64,000 nt of DNA. Origin: Diaphorobacter limosus. GTDB lineage: Bacteria > Pseudomonadota > Gammaproteobacteria > Burkholderiales > Burkholderiaceae_C. This document shows positions 24,570 to 36,500 of the stretch, one piece after another. The translations under genes and the position numbers were made by a program. Position 1 is the stretch's first letter. Each line of letters begins with the position of its first letter. The notes beneath the pieces are model-generated. The model saw only the letters and a program-made list of their open reading frames with translations. It did not search any database and was not told the origin of the DNA. Where the stretch lies: positions 838,501 to 902,500 of the forward strand of contig NZ_CP136921.1 in NCBI RefSeq assembly GCF_033100095.1, read 5' to 3'.

Positions 24570-25238
24570 TCAAACCCCATGGTCCGGGCAGGCCGACGGC
24601 TGGGCGCGCTGGAAAGCCGGCAACGCCATGCAGGCCTGGAAAGCCGCCATGGTGCGCGCCAGGTCATGCAGTTCGACATGGAAACGCTGGGCATTGAAGA
24701 TTTGCGGCACCAGGCAACAGTCGGCCAGCGTGGGCTGGTCGCCCCAGCACAGGCGCGAGGGAGCCTGGCCGGTGGCCTTGCGCTCGGCGTCGAGCAGCAG
24801 CAGCTGGCGCTCGAAGGCCTGCAGGCCCTGGCGTGCCCAGTGGCTGTACCAGGCATCCTTGGCGGCGTCGTCCAGCTGCAGCTGGCGCTTGAGGTACTTG
24901 AGCACACGCAGATTGTTCAAGGGGTGGATCTCGCAGGCCACGAGCTGCGCCAGGGCGCGCACATGGGCGCGGGCGATGGGGTCGCCCGGCAGCAATGCGG
25001 GCGCCGGATGGGTTTCGTCCAGGTATTCGATGATGGCCATGGACTGCGCCAACAGCCGGCCGTCGTCCAACTCAAGCGCCGGCACCAGCGCGTCGCCCAG
25101 CTGGCTGGCGTAGGCGGGCAGCAGCTGTTCGCCCTTGAGCAGGTTCACCGCCACATAGTCGTAGGGCAGGCCCTTGAGCTCCAACGCAATGCGCACGCGA
25201 AACGAGGCCGAGGAGCGAAAGTAGTTGTAGAGCTTCAT
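24570..25238 (-). CDS. maiA: Zeta-class glutathione transferase: maleylacetoacetate or maleylpyruvate isomerase
   Basis: The 222-residue GST begins MKLYNYFRSSASFRVRIALE, containing the SSxxxRVRIAL active-site motif of zeta GSTs that catalyse glutathione-dependent cis-trans isomerisation. VPALELDDGRLLAQSMAIIE is the glutathione-binding region, and LCWGDQPTLADCCLVPQIFN lies in the C-terminal domain. It is divergent from a fumarylacetoacetate-hydrolase-family gene (78 bp apart), so together they could perform the last two steps of gentisate (maleylpyruvate, fumarylpyruvate) or homogentisate degradation. The short 231-residue partner fits fumarylpyruvate hydrolase better, so NagL-like maleylpyruvate isomerase is an equal candidate. 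Confidence 0.85.
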   Translation of the reverse strand: MKLYNYFRSSASFRVRIALELKGLPYDYVAVNLLKGEQLLPAYASQLGDALVPALELDDGRLLAQSMAIIEYLDETHPAPALLPGDPIARAHVRALAQLVACEIHPLNNLRVLKYLKRQLQLDDAAKDAWYSHWARQGLQAFERQLLLLDAERKATGQAPSRLCWGDQPTLADCCLVPQIFNAQRFHVELHDLARTMAAFQACMALPAFQRAQPSACPDHGV

Positions 25239-25316
25239 GCCCCGCAGCATAAGCGCCGCGGGCCCATGGCACACTGCGACGATTTCGCCCGCAACACCAG
25301 CGTCAGAGGTTTCTCC

Positions 25317-26012
25317 ATGAGCTATGTCATCCCCCCCGCAGCCCCGGCCAGCGTACCCGTTGTCGGCCGCGCCGAGCGTTTTGCCGTGCACCGCATCTAC
25401 TGCGTGGGCCGCAACTACGCCGAGCACGCCAGGGAGATGGGCTTTACCGGGCGCGAGCCGCCGTTCTTCTTCATGAAGCCGGCCGACGCCGTACTGCCCG
25501 TGGCCCAGGGCGAGACCGGCCACCTGCCCTACCCCACGCTGACCCAGGATCTGCACCACGAGATCGAACTCGTCGTGGCCATAGGCCAGGGCGGCAGCAA
25601 CATCGCCGCGCAGGATGCGCTGCAGCATGTCTGGGGCTACGCCGTGGGCCTGGACATGACGCGCCGCGACCTGCAGGCCGAGGCCAAGAAGCAGGGCCGC
25701 CCCTGGTGCATCGCCAAGGGCTTTGACGCCAGCGCGCCCATCGGCCCCATCACTCCTGCGGCTCAGGCCGGCAATGTGCAGCAGGCCGCGATCTGGTTGC
25801 AGGTCAACGGCGCAGACCGCCAGCGCAGCAACGTCAGCCAGCTGATCTGGAACATCGCCGAGACCATTGAACATCTGTCACAAGCCTGGGAGCTGCGGCC
25901 CGGCGACCTGATCTTCACCGGCACGCCCGAGGGCGTGAACGCGGTGGCGCGCGGCGATGTGCTGGAGGGCGGCATCGACGGCCTGTGCCCGCTGCGCGTG
26001 GCCGTGGCCTGA
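25317..26012 (+). CDS. Fumarylacetoacetate hydrolase-family protein (fumarylpyruvate hydrolase-like)
   Basis: The 231-residue enzyme starts at ATG 25317. It has the FAH fold: IYCVGRNYAEHAREMG at the N-terminus, FFFMKPADAV, the metal ligands in HHEIELVVAIG and GYAVGLDMTRRDLQ, and IFTGTPEGVNAVARGD near the end. The short length without an extra N-terminal domain, and divergence from a zeta GST, suggest a fumarylpyruvate hydrolase (NagK-like) of the gentisate pathway. Related family members decarboxylate oxaloacetate or hydrolyse acylpyruvates, so the substrate is uncertain. The gentisate dioxygenase is not in this window. Confidence 0.85.
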   Translation: MSYVIPPAAPASVPVVGRAERFAVHRIYCVGRNYAEHAREMGFTGREPPFFFMKPADAVLPVAQGETGHLPYPTLTQDLHHEIELVVAIGQGGSNIAAQDALQHVWGYAVGLDMTRRDLQAEAKKQGRPWCIAKGFDASAPIGPITPAAQAGNVQQAAIWLQVNGADRQRSNVSQLIWNIAETIEHLSQAWELRPGDLIFTGTPEGVNAVARGDVLEGGIDGLCPLRVAVA

Positions 26013-26024
26013 CCCAGTTTACTA

Positions 26025-26079
26025 TATTAAATATAGCTGTTCGCGCTTGATACATGAGCGCTAGAGCCAATTTTTAATA
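26025..26079 (+). repeat. AT-rich palindromic repeat, intergenic (FAH-Nudix)
   Basis: TTAAATATAGCTGTTCGCGC, then TTGATACATGAGCGC and TAGAGCCAATTTTTAA. This is one of the clearest full-length copies, with GCGCTT and a reversed AGCGC arm flanked by AT-rich ends. Confidence 0.8.
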
Positions 26080-26086
26080 ACATAGC

Positions 26087-26635
26087 ATGATCTTTCGCCG
26101 CCCCATCAAGCATTGCCGCGAATGCGGCGCGGCCGTGACCTACCGCCTGCCCGACGATGGCGACACGCGCGCACGCGCCATATGCCCGGCCTGCAACACC
26201 ATCCATTACGAGAACCCGTTGATGGTGGTGGGCACGGTGCCCGTGCTGGGCGAGCGCGTGCTGCTGTGCAAGCGCAACATCGAGCCGCGCTGGGGCAAGT
26301 GGACGCTGCCGGCCGGCTTCATGGAGCTGGGCGAAACGGCCGAACAAGGCGCCGCGCGCGAGACCGACGAAGAGGCCGGCGCCCTGATCACGATGGGGCC
26401 GCTGTTCTCCCTGCTCAGCGTGCCCCAGGTGGGGCAGGTGCATATCTTCTACCTGGCGACGGTGCTCAGCGAGCGCTTCGACCCCGGCCACGAGACGCTG
26501 GAGGCGCGGCTCTTTGCCGAGGACGAAATCCCCTGGGACGAGATCGCCTTTCGGACCGTCAAGCGCACGCTGGAATGCTTTTTTGCCGACCGCCGCGGTG
26601 GGCAGTTCGGCGTGCACTCCTACGACATTCTTTAG
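26087..26635 (+). CDS. Nudix hydrolase with N-terminal zinc ribbon
   Basis: The 182-residue protein has an N-terminal zinc ribbon (CRECG, later CPACN) and a perfect Nudix box: GFMELGETAEQGAARETDEE followed by AGA, i.e. Gx5Ex7REUxEExGU. HYENPLMVVGTVPVLGERVL starts the Nudix domain. The layout resembles the C-terminal half of NudC or ADP-ribose-type pyrophosphatases, but the protein lacks the NudC N-terminal domain. The substrate is probably a nucleoside-diphosphate derivative. The start ATG 26087 lies just after a repeat copy. Its stop overlaps the convergent penicillin-binding protein gene by 4 bp. Confidence 0.9.
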   Translation: MIFRRPIKHCRECGAAVTYRLPDDGDTRARAICPACNTIHYENPLMVVGTVPVLGERVLLCKRNIEPRWGKWTLPAGFMELGETAEQGAARETDEEAGALITMGPLFSLLSVPQVGQVHIFYLATVLSERFDPGHETLEARLFAEDEIPWDEIAFRTVKRTLECFFADRRGGQFGVHSYDIL

Positions 26636-29070
26636 CGATCGAGATTGAAAGTCGCCGGCTGCAAGGCGGCCGAATCCATTGCCGGCGGCGGCGCGTACGG
26701 TTGCACCGGCTGCGCATCGGGCTGGTCCACCCATACCGGCGGATCGGCCGCCGGGGCGCGCGGTGCCACTTCCTGCAGCGGCACCAGCGGTGCCTCGGTA
26801 ATCTCGGGACGCTCGTCCTGCGGCGGGGCGCTGGCCGCAGGCACGGGGGCGCGGGGCGCCTCGGGCGCGGGCACGGCAGCCGGGCTGGCCTGCTGGCCTG
26901 TGGGGCGGCCAAACAGGTCATAGACCCAGTTGCGCAGCGTGCCCGTGGCCGTGGCGATCCAGCTGCTTTCCTCCTCGTCGATGAAGCGCTCGCGCGCATC
27001 GATGATCTTGCCGCGCAGCGCCTGGCGGAACACATCGCCCACCATGGGCAGTGCGCTGTGCGCGCCCTGGCCCCAGTAGTCGCTGCGCAGCGTGATGCGC
27101 CCGTCGTTGAAGCCGGCCCAGGCGCCGGCCACCAGCTGCGGGTGCATCAGGATGAACCAGCCGTCGGTGTTGTCCTGCGTGGTGCCGGTCTTGCCGGCCA
27201 CGTCGGCGGTGATGCCGTAGCGCGCGCGTATCGCCACGCCCGTACCCTTGTCCACGGCGCCGCGCAGCGCGTCGCGCAGCTGCTGTGCGGCGGCCAGGCC
27301 CAGCGCGCGCTCGGGCGCAGCGCTCTGGAAGGCTTCGAGCAGCTTGCCGTTCTTGTCCTCGATGCGGGTGATCACCGTGGGCGCCCGGTAGAGCCCGCCG
27401 CTGGCGATGGTGCCGTAGGCGGCCACCATTTCCTTCAAGGTGACCGCGCTGGTGCCCAGAGCCAGCGCGGGCACGGCCTCCAGCCTGGATTCGCGCACGC
27501 CCATGGCGCGTGCCAGCTGCGCCACCTGCTGCGGCCCCACCTGCTGCATCAGCTGGGCGGTGATGGTGTTCTTGGAATACGCCAGGCCGTCGCGCAGCTG
27601 CATGGGCTCGTTGCTGGGCGGCGTGCGCCCGTCCGTGGGGCGCCAGACCTGCTTGCCGCCCAGTGGTATCTCCACGGCCTGATCCATCAGCTGGTCGGTG
27701 GGCAGCATGCCCTTGGCGAAGGCCGCGCCGTAGACGAAGGGCTTGAAGGTGGAGCCGGGCTGGCGCCGGGCGGCCTGCACATGGTCGAACGGGTCCTGCT
27801 CGAAGTCGCGGCTGCCCACCCAGGCCAGCACCGCCCCGCTCCTCGGATCGAGCGCCAGGAAGCCGGCCTGCACGCGCGTCTTGGCGGCGCGCAGCCGGCG
27901 CAAAAAATCGCCATCGGCCAGCAGTTGCTGCAGCGCCTCCTCGGGCGTGGCGCCGGCCGCCACGGCCTTGTCGTACTGGGGCGACTCGCGCACCAGCTGC
28001 TGCACCAGCGGGCTCCTGGCGCTCCAGGCGGCGCGTGGCGCCCAGGCGACATCGGCCACGCCCTGCAGCTGCCGGCCCTGGCGCTGCACGGCCTGGTTTG
28101 CCATTTCCTGCAGCCGGCCGTCGATGGTGGTGCGTATCACCAGGCCGTCGCTGTACAGGCTGTAGCCATTGCGATCGGCCCAGTCGATGAGCTGGCGGCG
28201 CAGCTGCTGCGCCAGGTGCGGGGCCAGGCCGGACAGCTCGCTCTGGCGCTCGAAGCGTATGCGCAGCGGGCGCTTGGCGAGCTTGTCGTACTCGGCGCTC
28301 GCGAGCTTGCCGCGCTTCTTCATCTGCGCCAGCACGGTGTTGCGCCGCTCTTGCGCGCGCTCCGGGTTGAGCACCGGGTTGTAGTAGGCCGTGCCCTTGA
28401 GCATGCCGACCAGCGTGGCACTCTCCAGCACCGTCAGCCTGTCGGCCGATTTGTCGAAATAGGTACGCGCAGCCATCTCTATGCCATAGGCGTTGTAGAG
28501 AAAGGGCACGGTGTTCAGGTAGGTCTCCAGGATCTCGTCCTTGGAGTACAACCACTCGATCTTCAGCGCCGTGATGGCCTCCTTGATCTTGCGTGTGAGC
28601 GTGGGGGCGCGGCCAATGTCCTCAGGGTACAGGTTGCGCGCCAGCTGCTGGGTGATGGTGGAGCCGCCCTGGCGCTCGCCCCCAAAGGTGCGCACCATGG
28701 CCGATGCAGTGCGCCGCCAGTCCAGGCCAAAGTGCTCATAAAAGCGGTGGTCCTCGGTGGCGATCAGCGCATCCACCACCGGCCTGGCGATGGTGGAAAG
28801 CGGCACCCATTCGCGGTTCACCCAGCGGTATTCGGCCAGCAGGCGCCCGTCGCTGGAGACCAGCTGCGCCGGCTGATCGCTCTTGGCCTTGCGGATGTCG
28901 CTGATGGCGGGCGTGAACGGGATCAGCGCCAGCACGTACAGAACAACCGCCAGCGCCAGCACCGCCAGCAGCCACAGCAGGCCATGGGCGGACAGCCAGG
29001 AGTCGGGCCGGCGCACCAGCGCCGCGCACAGCCCGGCCGTGCGCGCACGCAAGGAATCGAAAAACACCAT
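26632..29070 (-). CDS. mrcA: Class A penicillin-binding protein (PBP1A-type transglycosylase/transpeptidase)
   Basis: The 812-residue bifunctional peptidoglycan synthase is anchored by one N-terminal helix (about 30-51). The GT51 glycosyltransferase has EDHRFYEHFGLDWRRTA, GGSTITQQLARNLY and RKIKEAITALKIEW. The transpeptidase has the SxxK motif in GSTFKPFVYG, SxN in YSKNTITAQ and KTGTT in VAGKTGTTQDNTDGWF. The C-terminal 100 residues form a Pro/Ala-rich tail (APEAPRAPVPAASAPP), probably disordered. The start is ATG 29068-29070. A repeat copy lies immediately upstream. It lies downstream of the patatin gene on the same strand across 183 bp. Confidence 0.94.
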   Translation of the reverse strand: MVFFDSLRARTAGLCAALVRRPDSWLSAHGLLWLLAVLALAVVLYVLALIPFTPAISDIRKAKSDQPAQLVSSDGRLLAEYRWVNREWVPLSTIARPVVDALIATEDHRFYEHFGLDWRRTASAMVRTFGGERQGGSTITQQLARNLYPEDIGRAPTLTRKIKEAITALKIEWLYSKDEILETYLNTVPFLYNAYGIEMAARTYFDKSADRLTVLESATLVGMLKGTAYYNPVLNPERAQERRNTVLAQMKKRGKLASAEYDKLAKRPLRIRFERQSELSGLAPHLAQQLRRQLIDWADRNGYSLYSDGLVIRTTIDGRLQEMANQAVQRQGRQLQGVADVAWAPRAAWSARSPLVQQLVRESPQYDKAVAAGATPEEALQQLLADGDFLRRLRAAKTRVQAGFLALDPRSGAVLAWVGSRDFEQDPFDHVQAARRQPGSTFKPFVYGAAFAKGMLPTDQLMDQAVEIPLGGKQVWRPTDGRTPPSNEPMQLRDGLAYSKNTITAQLMQQVGPQQVAQLARAMGVRESRLEAVPALALGTSAVTLKEMVAAYGTIASGGLYRAPTVITRIEDKNGKLLEAFQSAAPERALGLAAAQQLRDALRGAVDKGTGVAIRARYGITADVAGKTGTTQDNTDGWFILMHPQLVAGAWAGFNDGRITLRSDYWGQGAHSALPMVGDVFRQALRGKIIDARERFIDEEESSWIATATGTLRNWVYDLFGRPTGQQASPAAVPAPEAPRAPVPAASAPPQDERPEITEAPLVPLQEVAPRAPAADPPVWVDQPDAQPVQPYAPPPAMDSAALQPATFNLDR

Positions 29071-29077
29071 AAATGTT

Positions 29078-29130
29078 GATAAAAAGTGCCTGTAGCGCTT
29101 ATGGATAAAGCGCTAACAGCTATAAATTTG
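29078..29130 (-). repeat. AT-rich palindromic repeat upstream of mrcA
   Basis: Minus strand: TTTATAGCTGTTAGCGC, then TTTATCCATAAGCGC and TACAGGCACTTTTTATC. The AGCGCTTTATCCATAAGCGCT core is a near-perfect hairpin. It begins 8 nt upstream of the PBP start, so it would form in the mRNA leader and could affect translation. Confidence 0.8.
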
Positions 29131-29253
29131 AAAGCGTCTGCGCGGGCCGCTGAAAGGCCGGCGATGGTGCGGCGCCCGGCGCCGCGGTGACGACAGGCGT
29201 GCTTTATACCGCCAATCCTTTGAAATCAACGGTTTACAGGTTTTTCCAAACGT

Positions 29254-30189
29254 TCAGCCCATGAACTGACGCAGCTGCGGCAGGCTGGCCTGGGCAGCGC
29301 GGCGGCCTTCGTCGATGGCCTCCTGGGCGCGGTGAAAGTCCAGCTGGCCCAGGTGCGACAGGCGCGGCGCTATCACCACCTCGGGCGGGTCGCCGGCCAT
29401 GCGGCTTCGCGTGATGCGCATCTGCATGATGTTCACGCTGGTCATCATCACGTCCAGCATCGACGGCTGCTTGGGTGCCGGCGCCTTGCCATTGCTGCCG
29501 GCCCAGAACTTCAGGCGCCGCATCCAGTCGCCGTTGTGCGCGGGTTCGGGCGCGGGCAGGGCCTCGGGGCCGTCGCCCGGCTGGCTCTCGCGCACCACGG
29601 CCAGGGGGTGCATATGGCGCTGCACGATGTCGGCGTTCAAGTCCACGCCGATGACGATGTCGGCCCCCATGGCACGCGCCAGCGAGGTGGGCACGGGATT
29701 CACCAGGCCGCCATCGACCAGCAGCCGCCCGTCGGCATGCACCACCGGCGTGAACAGACCGGGCAGTGCAATCGATGCGCGCACGGCGTCGGCGATCGAG
29801 CCGTCGCGCAGCCAGACCTCGGCGCCCGAGTGCAGATCGGTCGCCACACAGGCGAAGGGCAGCGGAGACGCATCGATGTCGAAGTCGGCAAAATGCCGGC
29901 GCCAGAAGGCGATCAGCTTTTCGCCCTTGAGCATGCCGCCCGCCAGATTGAAGTCCATGAAGCCGAACACCTCGCGCAGCCCCAGGGTCTGCACCCATTC
30001 GGCAAAGCGCTCCAGCTCGCCCGCCGCATAGGCCGCGCCCACCAGGGCGCCGATCGACGAGCCGCAGACCATGTCAAGGTGCACGCCCTCGTCGCGCAAC
30101 ACCTGCAGCACGCCGATATGCGCCCAGCCGCGCGCCGAGCCGCTGCCCAGCGCCAGGCCTACCTTGGGTTCGCGCCGTGCCAGGGCCAT
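29254..30189 (-). CDS. Patatin-like phospholipase (RssA/NTE family)
   Basis: The 311-residue protein shows the patatin features: the oxyanion loop GSGSARGWAHIGVLQVL, the nucleophile serine in VCGSSIGALVGAAY (GxSxG) and the catalytic aspartate in LLVDGGLVNPVP (DGG). It is predicted to be a cytoplasmic or membrane-associated lipid acyl hydrolase; RssA in enterobacteria is of uncertain role. The C-terminal third (MLDVMMTSVNIMQMRITRSR) is typical of bacterial NTE-type members. Start ATG 30187-30189. It follows ligA by 2 nt on the same strand, so it is probably in the smc-zipA-ligA transcript. Confidence 0.9.
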   Translation of the reverse strand: MALARREPKVGLALGSGSARGWAHIGVLQVLRDEGVHLDMVCGSSIGALVGAAYAAGELERFAEWVQTLGLREVFGFMDFNLAGGMLKGEKLIAFWRRHFADFDIDASPLPFACVATDLHSGAEVWLRDGSIADAVRASIALPGLFTPVVHADGRLLVDGGLVNPVPTSLARAMGADIVIGVDLNADIVQRHMHPLAVVRESQPGDGPEALPAPEPAHNGDWMRRLKFWAGSNGKAPAPKQPSMLDVMMTSVNIMQMRITRSRMAGDPPEVVIAPRLSHLGQLDFHRAQEAIDEGRRAAQASLPQLRQFMG

Positions 30190-30191
30190 GG

Positions 30192-32413
<2,222 letters not shown>

Positions 32414-32423
32414 GGCCATGTTG

Positions 32424-33527
32424 TTAGCTGAACAGCCGCCGCGCCAGCACCGAGCCGGCCGACAGCTCATGGCTGTCCAGCTGGTCGTAGAGCTGCTCCA
32501 GGTCGGCCGCGATGGGTTCCATGGTCATGGCAGGCAGCGGTGTGCCGTTCTGGTCGCAGAGCACGCCGTCCATGGCCTCGGCAAGCTGGGCGGCCACCTC
32601 GCGCAGGCGGGCGAAGGGCTGTTCGCTGCGGTGTACCTGGGCAATGTCCAGGCTGAGCATGATGTCGCGCACGGCGGACTGCTCGGGGTCGTCGGACATG
32701 GCGGCCTGGCTGTCGTAACCCAGGGTCAGCATGGGTGGAAGGCCGACGCCGCTGGCCGCCAGCACCAGACGCCCCGGAATCGCACCGGCCACGAAGCCGC
32801 AACGCGCTGCATTCTGCTGCACATAGCCGGGGCTCCAGGCGGCCTGGCGCGCGCGCAGCATGAAGGACAGCTGGGCGTCATGGTCGCTGGCGAACTGATC
32901 GAGCTCGCGCGCCCGCGCCACCTCGTGCAGCATGTCGGGAAAGTCGGGCGTGGCGTTGATGGCGTCGGCAAAGGCCTGGGCCTTCATGACGAACTCCGAG
33001 AACTCGATCTCGTTGAGCGCGCCCACGCGGTTGGCCAGCTGCACCCCGGCCTGGAACTGCACATAGCGCTGGCCGGGCTGGGGCTGCTCCCACTGGTTGC
33101 TGGCCAGATTCAGGCCCTCGATGGCAAAGGGCTTGCTGCCCGCGCGGCGCGTGGGCGGCAGGGCCGCCAGGGCGGCGTCGCCCGAGACCTGCTGCTCGGC
33201 GACGATGGGGGCGATCACGTCAATGAGCGGATCGAGCCCGCCGCGGCGCTCAGGCTGTGGCACGGGCAGATCCAGCGCGTCGCGCGCATCCACGGCATGG
33301 CCTTCGAAATGGGGCTCTGCGGCGCTGGCCTGGGCGGCATCGACCTGCCCCAGCCCGGCACCGTCGAACGCCGGCTCCTGGCGCACGGCCGGCTCCTGCC
33401 CCTTGTCGCCCTCGCGCGGGCTGGCACGCTTGGGCGTGTTGCGCCGGGTGGTCCAGGCGTTGTAGGCAATGACGACGATCAGCACCAGGGCGCCGATGAT
33501 GATGAGGCTGAGTTGGAAGTTGCTCAT
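32424..33527 (-). CDS. zipA: Cell division protein ZipA
   Basis: The 367-residue protein has an N-terminal membrane helix (about 5-22, LSLIIIGALVLIVVIAY), a short basic stretch, a Pro/Ala/Asp-rich linker, and a C-terminal FtsZ-binding domain with MLTLGYDSQAAMSDDPEQ-like features (ARAREL, FMLRARQAAWSPGYV, AMDGVLCDQNGTPLPAMTM). ZipA tethers FtsZ to the membrane at the division site. It lies between smc and ligA in the same orientation; a zipA-ligA pairing is also seen in gammaproteobacteria, which supports the assignment despite low sequence conservation. Start ATG 33525-33527, 11 nt after smc. Confidence 0.85.
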   Translation of the reverse strand: MSNFQLSLIIIGALVLIVVIAYNAWTTRRNTPKRASPREGDKGQEPAVRQEPAFDGAGLGQVDAAQASAAEPHFEGHAVDARDALDLPVPQPERRGGLDPLIDVIAPIVAEQQVSGDAALAALPPTRRAGSKPFAIEGLNLASNQWEQPQPGQRYVQFQAGVQLANRVGALNEIEFSEFVMKAQAFADAINATPDFPDMLHEVARARELDQFASDHDAQLSFMLRARQAAWSPGYVQQNAARCGFVAGAIPGRLVLAASGVGLPPMLTLGYDSQAAMSDDPEQSAVRDIMLSLDIAQVHRSEQPFARLREVAAQLAEAMDGVLCDQNGTPLPAMTMEPIAADLEQLYDQLDSHELSAGSVLARRLFS

Positions 33528-33538
33528 GGTGTATGAAG

Positions 33539-36500
33539 TTAAGCCTCGGCCATGGACAGCGCGGACTGCATGTCCACGGCCACGATGCGCGAGACGCCCT
33601 GCTCCTGCATGGTCACGCCGATCAACTGTTCGGCCATCTCCATGGCGATCTTGTTGTGGCTGATGAACAAAAACTGCGTGCCGCGCGACATGGCGGAGAC
33701 CAGCTTGGCATAGCGCTCGGTGTTGGCGTCGTCCAGCGGCGCGTCCACCTCGTCAAGCAGGCAGAACGGTGCGGGGTTGAGCTGGAAGATGGCGAACACC
33801 AGCGCAATCGCGGTGAGCGCCTTCTCGCCGCCCGACAGCAGGTGGATGGTCTGGTTCTTCTTGCCCGGCGGCTGGGCCATGACCTGCACGCCCGAGTCGA
33901 GGATCTCGTCGCCGGTCATGATGAGGCGCGCCTGGCCGCCGCCGAACAGCTCGGGGAACATGCGGCCAAAGTGGCCGTTGACGGCGTCGAAGGTGCCCTG
34001 CAGCAGGCTGCGCGTCTCGCCGTCGATCTTCTTGATCGCATCCTCCAGCGTGGTCATGGCCAGCGTCAGGTCCTCGGTCTGCGCGTCCAGAAAGCCCTTG
34101 CGCTCGCGCGCCAGGGTCAGCTCCTCCAGCGCCGCCAGGTTGACCGCGCCCAGGGCCGTGATCTCGCGCTGCAGGCGGTCGATCTCGCCCTGCAGGCCGG
34201 CGGCGCGCACGCCGCCTTCCTCGATGGACAGCGCCACGGCCTGCAGGTCGGCCTGGGCATCCTGCAGCAGGCTGCTGTACTGCTCCAGCCCCAGGCGCGC
34301 GGCCTGCTCCTTGAGCTGGAATTCGGTGATGCGCGCGCGCAGCGGGTCGAGCTGGCGCTCGTGCTGCATGCGCCGCTCGTCGCTGGCACGCAGCCGGGCC
34401 GTGAGCTCGTCGTACTGGCTGCGCTGGGCACCGAGCAGCCTCTCGCGCTCCAGCTTCAGCTCCAGCGCCTGCTGCAGCCCGCCCTGGGCCGCCGCGTCGG
34501 ACAGGCGTGCCAGCTCGTCCTGTGCGCGCTGGCGCTCGTCGTGCAGCGTGCGCGCCTGCGTGGCGGCCGTGTCCATGGTGCGGGCCAGCTCGGCACGCCG
34601 CGCCAGCAGGCTGCGGTGGGAGAACTGCGCCTCCTGCACGCGCCGCTCCAGGCTGCGCTGTTGCTCGCGGCATTCGTTCAATCGGCGCTCGGCCTCGATC
34701 ACGCGGTCGCCCAGCTGCGCATGGCGCTCCTGGCTGTCGGCCAGCTGCATGTCCAGCTCCTCGAAGCGCGCCTCGGACTGCACGCGGCGCTCCTGCAGAT
34801 CGGACAGCTGCGCCTCGACCTCTGCCAGGTCGGCGCTGATCTGCGCGCCGCGCGCGCGCGCCTGCTCGGCCAGCTGGGTCAGTTGCAGCGTCTGCACCTG
34901 CAGCTCGTGCGCGCGGCCCTGGGCCTCGCTGGCCTCGCGGCGCGCGGCCACCAGGCGCTGGGATGCGTCGGCATAGGCGGCCTCGGCCCGCACCAGGGCG
35001 GTGCGCGCCTCTTCGGCAATCAGCTGCTGGGCGCGCAGCTCCTTTTCCAGGTGCTCGATTTCCTGGGCGCGCGCCAGCAGGCCGGACTGTTCGGAGTCCT
35101 GGGCAAAGAAGCTCAGGCTGTGCGCCGCTACAGCATGGCCCGCGGCCACATAGATGGCCTGGCCCGGCTGCAGCTGCGCGCGGCGGTCCAGCGCCTCGTC
35201 CAGGGTCTGCGCCGTAAAGCAGCCATGCAGCCAGTCCACCAGCACGGCACGCAGGCCGCTGTTGTCCACGCGCAGCAGGTCGGACAGGCGCGGCTGCGTG
35301 GCGGTGGGCTCGGGTTGCGGGGTGGCTGGGGCGCTGTAGAAGGCCAGGCGCGCGGGCGGGGCATCAGCGCCGCCGGCACCCAGAAAGCCGCGCACCATGT
35401 CCAGCCGCCCCACGGGCAAGGCCGCCAGGCGCTCGCGCAGCGCGGCTTCCAGGGCGTTCTCCCAGCCGGGCTCGATGTGGATGCGGCTCCACAGACCCTG
35501 CAGGCCATCCAGCCCATGCCTGGCCAGCCAGGGCTGCAGCTTGCCATCGACCTTCAGCTTTTCCTGCAGCGCCTTGAGAGCCTCCAGGCGTGCCGACAGG
35601 TCGGCCTGGCGCGCGGCCTCGTGGTTCACGGTCTGCTGGCGCTGGCGCCGCTCTTCGTCAAGCTGGGGCACGCTGTCCTGCAGCTCCTCCTGGCGCGCGG
35701 CGGTCAGTTCGGCGCCCTCCTCGGCCTCTTGTAGTTGCTGGCGCAGGTTCGCCAGGCGCGCCTCGTCGGGCGCGGCCAGGGCGTTCCTGTCGCTGCGCAG
35801 GCGTTCATGGCGCACGTCCAACTGGCGGCTTTGCTCGCCCAGGCTGCGCTGCTCGGCGGCCAGCACCTGGATTTGCTGCTGTATCTGCACCACGGCGCTG
35901 CGCTGCTGTTCGCTGCGCTGCTGGGCCTGGCGCAGGGCGTCTTCCAGATCCGGCAGCTGCATGGCCTGTTCTTCGACCTGGGCTGCCAGCAGCTCGGCCT
36001 GTTCCTCGGCGTTCTCGCCCGCGCCGGCCAGGTGCTCGGCCTCGGCCTCGGCCTCTTCCTTGCGCGCCGACCATTGCTGGATCTGCTCGGCCAACTGCAG
36101 CAGGCGCTGCTCCACGCGCTGGCGGCCCTCGACCACGTAGCGGATCTCGGCCTCCAGCTTGCCGACCTCGGCCGTGGCCTCGTACAGCCGGCCCTGGGCC
36201 TGGTTGACCTGGTCGCCGGCCTCGTAATGCGCCTGGCGTATGGATTCGAGGTCGGCCTCCACATGGCGCAGGTCGGCCATGCGCGATTCGAGGTCGTTCA
36301 CGGCCTGCAGACCCTCGGTGCGCACGCGCGCCATCTCGGCTTCAGCGTCGGCGCGCTTCAGGAACCACAGCTGGTGCTGTTTGAGCGTCACGTCGGCCTG
36401 CAGCGCGTTGTAGCGCGCCGCCACCTCGGCCTGCTTCTCCAGCTTTTCGAGGTTGGCGTTCAGCTCGCGCAGGATGTCTTCGACGCGTGTCAGGTTCTCG

